Source: an uncultured Acetatifactor sp.
GTDB lineage: Bacteria > Bacillota > Clostridia > Lachnospirales > Lachnospiraceae
Reading direction: 5' to 3'
NCBI GenBank assembly: GCA_910585615.1
Contig: CAJUFO010000010.1
Location: forward strand, 1-58,631
DNA length: 58,631 nucleotides
The translations under genes were made by a program, and so were the position numbers. How positions within the stretch are numbered: position 1 is the first letter of the stretch; the number at the start of each line of letters is the position of its first letter. The notes below the pieces were generated by a model that did not search any database, was not told the DNA's origin, and saw nothing but the letters and a program-made list of their open reading frames with translations. This document shows positions 33,965 to 40,549 of this stretch, one piece after another.

Positions 33965-36001
33965 ATGAGACCAGAATGGACAGATTTTGTGGCAGGCAAA
34001 TGGGACAAAGAAGTCAACGTCCGCGACTTCATCCAGAGGAACTATCATCCCTACGACGGCGATGAGGCATTCCTTGCCGGCCCCACACAGAACACCAAGG
34101 ATCTGTGGGCACAGGTGCTCGATCTCCAGAAGAAGGAAAGAGAAGCCGGCGGCGTCCTGGATATGGATACCAAGGTCGTCTCCACCATCACTTCCCACGG
34201 CCCCGGATACCTTGACAAGAGCAAGGAGACCATCGTAGGCTTCCAGACCGACAAGCCTTTCAAGAGATCCCTGCAGCCCTACGGCGGCATCCGCATGGCA
34301 GAGAAGGCCTGCTCCGACAACGGCTATGAGGTGGATCCCGAGATTTCCGAGTTCTTCTCCACCCACAGGAAGACACATAACGCAGGCTGCTTCGATGCCT
34401 ACAATCAGGAGATGAGAGCCTGCCGCTCCTCCCATATCATCACCGGCCTTCCGGATGCCTATGGCCGTGGACGTATCATCGGCGACTACAGGCGCGTAGC
34501 CCTGTACGGCATCGACAGGCTGATCGAGGACAAGCAGGCCCAGAAGGATTCCACCGGCCGCGTGATGACCGATGACGTCATCCGCCTGCGCGAGGAGCTT
34601 TCCGAGCAGATGACCGCCCTGAAGATGATGAAGGAGATGGCCGCCTCCTACGGCTGCGATATCTCCAGACCCGCCGCCAATGTACAGGAGGCCATCCAGG
34701 CCGTATACTTCGGCTATCTGTGCGCTGTTAAGGAGCAGAACGGTGCGGCTATGTCCCTGGGACGTACCTCCACCTTCCTTGACTGCTACGCAGAGAGAGA
34801 CTTGAAGAACGGCACCTTCACCGAGGAGCAGATTCAGGAGTTCGTGGACCACTTCATCATGAAGCTGCGCTGCATCAAGTTCGCCCGTACCCCTGAGTAC
34901 AACCAGATCTTCGCTGGCGACCCCGTGTGGGTTACCGAGTCTCTGGGCGGCGTAGGCGTGGACGGCAGGCCCATGGTCACCAAGATGAGCTTCCGCTATC
35001 TGAACACCCTGACCAACTTAGGACCTTCTCCGGAGCCCAACCTGACCGTTCTCTGGTCCACAAGGCTTCCGGCAGCCTGGAAGAAATACTGCGCGAAGAT
35101 GTCCATCCAGACCTCTTCCATCCAGTATGAGAACGACGACCTGATGAGAGTAGACCACGGCGACGACTACGGCATCGCATGCTGCGTATCCTCCATGGTT
35201 ATCGGCAAGGAGATGCAGTTCTTCGGCGCACGCGCCAACGTGGCGAAGTGCCTGCTGTACGCTCTGAACGGCGGCGTGGACGAAGTGACCAAGAAGCAGG
35301 TAGGTCCCAAGTACCGTCCTGTGGAAGGGGATGTGCTGGAGTACAACGATGTATGGGGCAAGTTCGTAGACATGCTGGAGTGGCAGGCTGACGTCTATGT
35401 GAACACCCTGAACATCATCCACTATATGCATGACAAATACTGCTATGAGAGAGCTGAGATGGCCCTCCATGACAGAGACGTGAAGCGCTACTTCGCTACC
35501 GGCGTGGCCGGCCTGTCCATCGTGGCCGACTCCCTGTCCGCTATCAAGTACGCTAAGGTAGAGGTTGTCCGCGACGAGGACGGCGTCATCGTCGACTTCA
35601 AGACCACCGGCGACTTCCCGAAATACGGAAATGACGACGACCGTGTAGACGAGATTGCTCAGATGGTAGTCCATACCTTCATGACCGCTATCAGGAGACA
35701 CCACACATATCGTCAAGGTATCCCTACCACCTCCATCCTGACCATTACCTCTAACGTTACCTATGGTAAGGCTACCGGTAATACACCCGATGGACGTAAG
35801 AAGGGCCAGCCTTTCGCTCCCGGCGCTAACCCCATGCACGGCCGCGATACCCACGGTGCTGTGGCTTCCCTGGCTTCCGTATCCAAGCTGCCTTTCAATG
35901 ATGCGCAGGACGGTATCTCCAATACCTTCACCATCATCCCCGGCGCTCTGGGCAAGGAAGACAAAGTATTCTCTGGTGATATAGAGCTGGACTTAAAGTA
36001 A
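33965..36001 (+). CDS. Pyruvate formate-lyase catalytic core lacking the glycyl radical domain
   Basis: A 678-aa protein closely matching the catalytic barrel of pyruvate formate-lyase, which splits pyruvate plus CoA into acetyl-CoA and formate. The paired catalytic cysteines are residues 406-407 in GIACCVSSM. It runs colinearly to PFNDAQDGISNTFTIIPGALG, then ends with VFSGDIELDLK and TAA. Full-length enzymes (about 760 aa) go on with some 60-80 residues that carry the radical Gly; that domain is absent here and is supplied by the gene at 36355. 678 plus 80 residues restores the normal total. GGAGG lies before the ATG. The 3' third seems richer in T-ending codons. An in-frame repeat of the C-terminal peptide follows the stop. 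On its own this protein could not carry the radical. Confidence 0.93.
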   Translation: MRPEWTDFVAGKWDKEVNVRDFIQRNYHPYDGDEAFLAGPTQNTKDLWAQVLDLQKKEREAGGVLDMDTKVVSTITSHGPGYLDKSKETIVGFQTDKPFKRSLQPYGGIRMAEKACSDNGYEVDPEISEFFSTHRKTHNAGCFDAYNQEMRACRSSHIITGLPDAYGRGRIIGDYRRVALYGIDRLIEDKQAQKDSTGRVMTDDVIRLREELSEQMTALKMMKEMAASYGCDISRPAANVQEAIQAVYFGYLCAVKEQNGAAMSLGRTSTFLDCYAERDLKNGTFTEEQIQEFVDHFIMKLRCIKFARTPEYNQIFAGDPVWVTESLGGVGVDGRPMVTKMSFRYLNTLTNLGPSPEPNLTVLWSTRLPAAWKKYCAKMSIQTSSIQYENDDLMRVDHGDDYGIACCVSSMVIGKEMQFFGARANVAKCLLYALNGGVDEVTKKQVGPKYRPVEGDVLEYNDVWGKFVDMLEWQADVYVNTLNIIHYMHDKYCYERAEMALHDRDVKRYFATGVAGLSIVADSLSAIKYAKVEVVRDEDGVIVDFKTTGDFPKYGNDDDRVDEIAQMVVHTFMTAIRRHHTYRQGIPTTSILTITSNVTYGKATGNTPDGRKKGQPFAPGANPMHGRDTHGAVASLASVSKLPFNDAQDGISNTFTIIPGALGKEDKVFSGDIELDLK

Positions 36002-36055
36002 AGTGACGAGAACACTTCAGTGTTCTCCGGCGACATCGAATTAGACCTGAAATAA
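36002..36055 (+). pseudogene. Duplicated pfl C-terminal tail after the stop codon
   Basis: Directly after the core gene's TAA, the same frame reads SDENTSVFSGDIELDLK and a second TAA. The last 11 residues are identical to the end of the core protein, but 9 of 11 codons differ synonymously. A 16-base palindrome, GAACACTTCAGTGTTC (36010-36025), lies at its start. It looks like the end of another pfl core copy left behind by recombination; readthrough would simply repeat the tail. Confidence 0.75.
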
Positions 36056-36082
36056 GATAGGATTTTTTAAGAAGGAGGCACC

Positions 36083-36283
36083 ATGGACGAAGATAAGATG
36101 ATTGATGACCTGGTGAAGATGCTGGATTCCGGCATGACAGAGGGCGTAGGCCATGTAAACGTGGATTACGACCAGGAGGTCGAGTCGAAAAGCGTTCAGA
36201 CAATGGGCTGCACGGATTGCTCACGGACACCGTTGGCCTGTAGTGTCCCCACTCTGGAACAGGGGCTGGACGATTACCAGTAG
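36083..36283 (+). CDS. 66-aa Cys-rich protein resembling the start of the glycyl radical domain
   Basis: A small protein with a strong AAGGAGG site, placed between the pfl core and the radical-domain gene. Residues 8-27 (DDLVKMLDSGMTEGVGHVNV) align without gaps to residues 9-28 of the radical-domain protein (DNLVNLLDGYATKGGHHLNV), identical at 10 of 20 positions. After that the two differ: this protein has a tail with Cys43, Cys46 and Cys53 (MGCTDCSRTPLAC) and no RVSGYA loop. It may dock on the core where the radical domain docks, as a placeholder, protector or regulator. That role is inference; I know of no named family. Confidence 0.82.
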   Translation: MDEDKMIDDLVKMLDSGMTEGVGHVNVDYDQEVESKSVQTMGCTDCSRTPLACSVPTLEQGLDDYQ

Positions 36284-36354
36284 TCAGTCCCCTGAAGGAT
36301 GCATCTATACTGATACAGTTCATATAATGTAAATAAATAAGGAGGAAACACATT

Positions 36355-36597
36355 ATGGCAACAAACAATGCACAGGTTGACAACCTTGTAAACTTACTGG
36401 ATGGCTATGCGACAAAGGGCGGCCATCACCTGAACGTGAACGTGCTGAACAGGGATATGCTGCTGGACGCTCAGAAGCATCCCGAGAACTACCCTCAGCT
36501 GACCATCCGTGTATCCGGATATGCCGTCAACTTCATTAAGCTCACTCCCGAGCAGCAGGCTGACGTCATCTCCCGTACCTTCCACGAGGCCATCTAA
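36355..36597 (+). CDS. Stand-alone glycyl radical domain of pyruvate formate-lyase (GrcA-like)
   Basis: An 80-aa protein equal to the C-terminal domain of pyruvate formate-lyase. The radical site is Gly55 in IRVSGYAVNF; flanking family marks are GGHHLNVNVLNRDMLLDAQ and PENYPQLT before it and LTPEQQADVISRTFHEAI at the end. It resembles E. coli GrcA (YfiD), which repairs oxygen-cut full-length enzyme, but here the adjacent core has no radical domain of its own, so this should be an obligatory subunit rather than a spare part. TAAGGAGG precedes the ATG. It lies third in the locus, before the hairpin and the activase gene. Confidence 0.93.
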   Translation: MATNNAQVDNLVNLLDGYATKGGHHLNVNVLNRDMLLDAQKHPENYPQLTIRVSGYAVNFIKLTPEQQADVISRTFHEAI

Positions 36598-36605
36598 ATG
36601 CGTGA

Positions 36606-36669
36606 AGAAGTTCTAAGCCTGTAAGAGGGGGCATGGCCCATCTCTTAAGTACACAGGCTTAGAACTTCT
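36606..36669. repeat. Perfect 17-bp-stem hairpin, AGAAGTTCTAAG family, copy C
   Basis: AGAAGTTCTAAGCCTGT (36606-36622) pairs perfectly with 36653-36669. The loop can pair further (AAGAG/CTCTT and GGGC/GCCC). It begins 8 bases after the radical-domain stop, without a T-run, so it may stabilise the upstream message or mark processing. The arm sequence is shared with the hairpins at 2245-2425. Confidence 0.8.
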
Positions 36670-36688
36670 ATGGTTAAATGGGTTTTGA

Positions 36689-36715
36689 CCCCGGAGGGAT
36701 TTCTCTCCGGGGTTT
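36689..36715 (+). terminator. Terminator-like hairpin before the activase gene
   Basis: An 8-bp GC stem, CCCCGGAG / CTCCGGGG, with an 8-base loop followed by TTTC. It could give partial termination between the abundant pfl subunits and the activase. Confidence 0.55.
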
Positions 36716-36744
36716 CATGGACATTAAGAAAGAGCGGTAATCCT

Positions 36745-37491
36745 ATGCAAGGCAGAATACATTCTTTGGAGAGTTTTGGGACGGTTGACGGGCCGGGGAC
36801 GCGGTTCGTGGTTTTTGTGCAGGGGTGTCCTATGCGCTGTGCCTACTGCCATAATCCCGATACTTGGGATTTGAAGGGCGGTACACTCATGGAGCCATCC
36901 TACATCATCGAGCAGTATGAGAAGAACAAGGCGTTCTATGCCAATGGGGGCGGCCTCACCGTGACCGGCGGCGAGCCCCTGATGCAGGTGGATTTCTTAA
37001 TCGACCTGTTCACACTGGCCAAGGAGAGGGATATCCATACCTGTATCGACAGCTCCGGCATCGTCTTCAATCCGGACAACGCATCGCTCGTGGAGAAACT
37101 AGATAAGCTGATGCCCCTGACGGATCTGGTGATGCTGGACATCAAGCATATCGACCCGGAGAAGCACAGAGAGCTTACCATGCAGCCCAATGAGAACATC
37201 CTGAAGTTCGCTGCCTATCTGAACGAAAAGCATGTGGACATGTGGATACGGCATGTGGTGGTTCCCGGCATCACGGACGACGAGAAGTACCTGTTCGACC
37301 TGGGATACTTCATCGGCCAGTTCGACAATCTCAAGGCCCTGGACGTGCTGCCCTATCACACCATGGGCGAGAAGAAATACCAGAGCTTGGGCATGGAGTA
37401 TAAGCTTAAGGGCGTTCCTGCCATGGACAAGGATAAGCTGCTGGACAAAAAGAAGGCCATCATTGATGGCATCAAAAAAAGACGATCATAA
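36745..37491 (+). CDS. pflA: Pyruvate formate-lyase activating enzyme
   Basis: A 248-aa radical SAM enzyme that abstracts hydrogen from the radical-domain glycine. The cluster motif is C28-PMR-C32-AY-C35, and LTVTGGEPLMQ and VMLDIKHIDPEKH are typical. Here its substrate should be Gly55 of the separate 80-aa protein, presumably presented alone or on the core. The start at 36745 gives the classical MQGRIHSLESFGTVDGPGTR; the ribosome site is weak (AGAGCGG). The frame is open to 36670, inside the upstream hairpin. A ferredoxin gene follows after 15 bases. Confidence 0.94.
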   Translation: MQGRIHSLESFGTVDGPGTRFVVFVQGCPMRCAYCHNPDTWDLKGGTLMEPSYIIEQYEKNKAFYANGGGLTVTGGEPLMQVDFLIDLFTLAKERDIHTCIDSSGIVFNPDNASLVEKLDKLMPLTDLVMLDIKHIDPEKHRELTMQPNENILKFAAYLNEKHVDMWIRHVVVPGITDDEKYLFDLGYFIGQFDNLKALDVLPYHTMGEKKYQSLGMEYKLKGVPAMDKDKLLDKKKAIIDGIKKRRS

Positions 37492-37506
37492 AGGAGGATA
37501 CTTACT

Positions 37507-37677
37507 ATGGCATATGTAATCAGCGATACCTGTGTGGCTTGCGGTGCCTGTGAGGCACAGTGCCCTGTAGGCGCTATCAGCATGGGGGACGGCAAATTCG
37601 AGATTGATCCCGATAAGTGCATCGACTGCGGTTCCTGCGCAGGTACATGCCCTACCGGAGCCATCTCTGAGGGCTAA
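37507..37677 (+). CDS. 56-aa 2[4Fe-4S] ferredoxin
   Basis: A minimal clostridial ferredoxin with two complete cluster motifs: C9-x2-C12-x2-C15-x3-C19-P and C38-x2-C41-x2-C44-x3-C48-P. AAAGGAGG lies upstream. Directly following pflA, it is a plausible electron donor for reducing the activase cluster. It carries one-electron, low-potential transfers in the cytoplasm. Confidence 0.95.
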   Translation: MAYVISDTCVACGACEAQCPVGAISMGDGKFEIDPDKCIDCGSCAGTCPTGAISEG

Positions 37678-37707
37678 AAGGCCGCGGAGATATCAAAAGG
37701 GTCCATA

Positions 37708-37739
37708 CCGCCCGGAGGGTTCCCATTCCGTCCGGGCGG
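37708..37739. terminator. First hairpin after the ferredoxin gene
   Basis: A 9-bp stem, CCGCCCGGA / TCCGGGCGG, with a 14-base loop, 30 bases past the ferredoxin stop; no T-run of its own. Confidence 0.5.
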
Positions 37740-37742
37740 ACA

Positions 37743-37770
37743 GGCGCTTCTTCAGAAGAAGCGCCTTTTC
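37743..37770 (+). terminator. Main terminator of the pyruvate formate-lyase locus
   Basis: A 10-bp stem, GGCGCTTCTT / AAGAAGCGCC, with a 3-base loop, followed by TTTTCTTTTT. The hairpin overlaps the 3' end of the convergent MerR-fold gene. Confidence 0.85.
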
Positions 37771-38471
37771 TTTTTGCCTGCAGCCTGCGCCTGGGCCTCA
37801 TCGGCCTTCTGGGGATCGGCCTTCTCCTGACCGTTCTCCGCCTTTGCCTTCTTCAGGTGGCGGCTCTTTTTGCGCAGCAGCTCGTCCATCCTCTTATAAT
37901 GCTCTTCGTCCCGCTCCGCCAGCATCCTGTCCCTGGCCTCCTCCCGTTCCTCCTGCATCCGGAACTGGTAGTCCAGCTCCTTCACCACGCTCTCCCTGAT
38001 TTCACGGGTCAGGCTCTGATTGTTCTCCTGCAGGGTCTGGCGTATGAGCTGCTGGAGCAGCCATTGGAGCCTTCTGGACTTGTCCTCCCTGGACTCCTGC
38101 ACGGCCTCCGGCTCCCGGCTCCTGTTCGGTATGATATCGATAGCCAATCCTCCCGTCCGCTCCGCCATCTCCGCCCGCTGTTCGGCTCCGTCAATCGCGC
38201 GCTCTTCCATTCCGTCCTCTCCCGTGGCGTCCTGAGACAGTACGTCCAGCTTTCCGTCCTTTAAAATCATCTTGATTGCCTTCAATTGCAGTCCCCTCTC
38301 TTTCATTCCTTTTATCTGCTTAAACCGCTCCACATCCTCTTCCGTATAATAGCGATGTCCCAGCTCATTGCGCTTAATAGGCAGATGAAGCTCCTCCTCC
38401 CAGTAGCGCAGTACATGGCTTTCCACCTTTACCTCCTTTGCGGCATCCGAAATCAGCAAATAATTTCCCAT
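37752..38471 (-). CDS. MerR-fold DNA-binding protein with coiled coil
   Basis: A 239-aa protein. Residues 1-75 form a MerR-type winged helix (LLISDAAKEVKVESHVLRYW, RYYTEEDVERFKQIKGMKERG). The rest is a long charged coiled coil ending in a Lys/Ala tail (KKKRRFF). The design recalls RacA-like or other helix-turn-helix scaffold proteins rather than a ligand-sensing MerR. GAGGAG precedes ATG 38471; the frame is open to 38516. It lies downstream of dnaB with a repeat element between them. Confidence 0.78.
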   Translation of the reverse strand: MGNYLLISDAAKEVKVESHVLRYWEEELHLPIKRNELGHRYYTEEDVERFKQIKGMKERGLQLKAIKMILKDGKLDVLSQDATGEDGMEERAIDGAEQRAEMAERTGGLAIDIIPNRSREPEAVQESREDKSRRLQWLLQQLIRQTLQENNQSLTREIRESVVKELDYQFRMQEEREEARDRMLAERDEEHYKRMDELLRKKSRHLKKAKAENGQEKADPQKADEAQAQAAGKKKRRFF

Positions 38472-38578
38472 CCCTTCTCCTCTCAACGATATATACTTCC
38501 AATATGCCTGCGACAAAAAAGAGAACGAGCAGTTCTGCCCATTCTCTTTCGTAGGTTCCCGTCTTCAGCTCCTCTATT

Positions 38579-38680
38579 TATACTGCTTAACGATTTCACT
38601 TGCCGTGAAATCAGACTGCATAACGCTGACTGGTTCATTCGCATGATTACATTAGGCAGCATTCAGCGTTATGCAGTATA
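38579..38680. repeat. MITE-like element, copy 2 (102 bp)
   Basis: Begins TATACTGCTTAACG and ends CAGCGTTATGCAGTATA, one base from the dnaB stop codon. It matches the copy at 13066-13173 with a handful of substitutions and a 6-base deletion. Ends form an inverted repeat and finish in TA. Confidence 0.75.
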
Positions 38681-38681
38681 T

Positions 38682-40028
38682 CTATCTGTCGCCCACAGGC
38701 CTATGCTCCAGATTCATGAATCTCTGGTATTCCGGCAGCCAGGCCAGCTCTATAGTACCTATGGGACCGTTCCTCTGCTTGGCGATGATGATTTCAGCAA
38801 TCCCCTTCTTCTCCGAATCATGGTTGTAATAATCGTCCCTGTAGATGAACATGACCACGTCCGCGTCCTGCTCGATTGCGCCGGATTCCCTCAGGTCCGA
38901 CAGAATCGGCCTGTGGTCGGGCCGCTGCTCCACCGCACGGGAAAGCTGCGAGAACGCGATGACCGGTACAGAGAGCTCTCTGGCCACTGCCTTCAGCGAT
39001 CGGGATATCTCCGATATCTCCTGCTGTCTGGACTCTGATTTCCCACTCCCTGTCATCAGCTGCAGATAGTCGATCAAAATCATGGACAGGTTATGCTCCA
39101 GCTTATATTTCCGGCATTTGGAGCGCAGCTCCCCAATCCCGATGCCCGGCGTGTCATCTATAATCAGTGAGGACTTCCCTATGACCCCGGCGCTCTCGAT
39201 GAGCTTTTCCCATTCCTGATCGTTCATCTGCCCTGTGCGCAGCTTCTGGGAATCCACGCTGGATTCCATGGAGAGCATACGGTTCACAAGCTGCTCCTTG
39301 CTCATCTCCAGGCTGAAGATGGCCACCGTCAGCCCCTTCTTAAAAGCCGCATATCTGGCCAGGTTCAGCTCAAAGGCTGTCTTCCCCATGGAGGGGCGCG
39401 CCGCTATCAGCACCAAATCCGATGGCTGCATGCCCGCCGTGCGGTAATCCAAGTCCAGGAAGCCGGTGGGAATTCCGGTGACGCTTCCATGATTCTTTGC
39501 CGCCGCCTCTATCTTGTCCATGGCGTTCATGACTACCTGGCGGATTGGGACATGAGAATCTGTAGTCCGTTTCTGCACCAACTGAAATACACGTTTTTCC
39601 GTATCCTCCAGGATGTCTTCCAGGCTTTCCTTGTCCGCATAGCAGGTGTTGGCAATATCCTCGTTCAGCCGTATCAGCCTGCGCAGCGTGGCCTTTTCTG
39701 CAACGATTTCAGCATACGACGCGATATTCCTGGACATCAACGGCATGGCCAGGAGTTCCCTTACAAACTCCAGGCTGCTGACCTCCGGCGGCACATCCTT
39801 CATCCGCAGGTGCTCCTGGATGGTCACCAGATCCACCGGGCTTCCCGCATCGTCCAGCTCACACATGGTGTCGAACAGGACGCCGTATTGTCTGTTATAG
39901 AAGTCCTCTCCGCTTATCCGCTCCGAAGCCTTGGTTATATTATCCCTGTTTAAAAGCATGGCGCCGATTACAGACTGCTCTGCCTCCGAGTTATGGGGCA
40001 GGACGCGTTTCAGTACATTCTCTTCCAT
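38682..40028 (-). CDS. dnaB: Replicative DNA helicase
   Basis: A 448-aa hexameric helicase that unwinds DNA ahead of the replication fork. The N-terminal primase-interacting domain covers residues 1-100, then a RecA-like motor: Walker A ARPSMGKT (residues 210-217), Walker B MILIDYLQLM, and FSQLSRAVEQRPDHRPILSD near the end. Length is standard. It follows rplI by about 45 bases, the conserved rplI-dnaB order of Firmicutes. Confidence 0.97.
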   Translation of the reverse strand: MEENVLKRVLPHNSEAEQSVIGAMLLNRDNITKASERISGEDFYNRQYGVLFDTMCELDDAGSPVDLVTIQEHLRMKDVPPEVSSLEFVRELLAMPLMSRNIASYAEIVAEKATLRRLIRLNEDIANTCYADKESLEDILEDTEKRVFQLVQKRTTDSHVPIRQVVMNAMDKIEAAAKNHGSVTGIPTGFLDLDYRTAGMQPSDLVLIAARPSMGKTAFELNLARYAAFKKGLTVAIFSLEMSKEQLVNRMLSMESSVDSQKLRTGQMNDQEWEKLIESAGVIGKSSLIIDDTPGIGIGELRSKCRKYKLEHNLSMILIDYLQLMTGSGKSESRQQEISEISRSLKAVARELSVPVIAFSQLSRAVEQRPDHRPILSDLRESGAIEQDADVVMFIYRDDYYNHDSEKKGIAEIIIAKQRNGPIGTIELAWLPEYQRFMNLEHRPVGDR

Positions 40029-40071
40029 GACCTCACACTCCCGAAAAGAAATTCCAGCCTGTCAGACAGCC

Positions 40072-40521
40072 TCAGTCCTTCTCCACCACTTTTACGATAA
40101 GCTTTCCTGTCACCTGAGGGTGCAGCTTGATGGGCACCTCATAAGCGCCGAAGCTCTTGATGCTCTCCGGCAGCTGAATCTTCTTCTTATCGATTTCGAT
40201 GCCATGCTGTTCTTGGCAGGCAGCGGCGATTTCCTTGGATGACACCGAGCCGAATGTCCTTCCGCCCTCTCCCCCTTTGATCTTCACCACAATCTGCTTG
40301 TCCTCAAGCTGCGCCGCCAGGGCCTTTGCCGCCTCCATCTGCTCCTGGGCCCGCTTGTCCTGGCTGGCCTTCTGGAGCTTCAGCTCGTTCATGTTCTTGG
40401 GCGTGGCCTCGATGCCTATCTTCTTAGGCAGGATATAATTCCTCGCATACCCGTCGCTGGCCTCAATCACATCGCCCTTCTTGCCCAGCTTTTTCTCGTC
40501 CTGTAATAATATAATCTTCAT
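40072..40521 (-). CDS. rplI: 50S ribosomal protein L9
   Basis: A 149-aa L9 with the classical start MKIILLQDEKKLGKKGDVIE and the AKKIGIEATP-like N-terminal domain (ILPKKIGIEATPKN). The long connecting helix and C-terminal domain are intact. ATG 40521 is chosen for this N-terminus, with AAAGGA upstream; the open frame to 40563 is not part of the protein. It starts 28 bases after gdpP and is cotranscribed with gdpP and dnaB. Confidence 0.96.
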   Translation of the reverse strand: MKIILLQDEKKLGKKGDVIEASDGYARNYILPKKIGIEATPKNMNELKLQKASQDKRAQEQMEAAKALAAQLEDKQIVVKIKGGEGGRTFGSVSSKEIAAACQEQHGIEIDKKKIQLPESIKSFGAYEVPIKLHPQVTGKLIVKVVEKD

Positions 40522-40549
40522 TCTCTCAAATCCTTTCTCCGATTGCCGT

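Noticed and set aside
35999..36055. Stop-codon readthrough joining the pfl core to the radical domain
   Set aside because: The extension meets another in-frame TAA after 17 residues and the radical domain has its own strong ribosome site.
36355..36597. Ordinary GrcA/YfiD repair protein
   Set aside because: GrcA supplements a full-length enzyme. Here the neighbouring core lacks the domain entirely, so a plain repair role does not fit, although another full-length gene elsewhere is possible.
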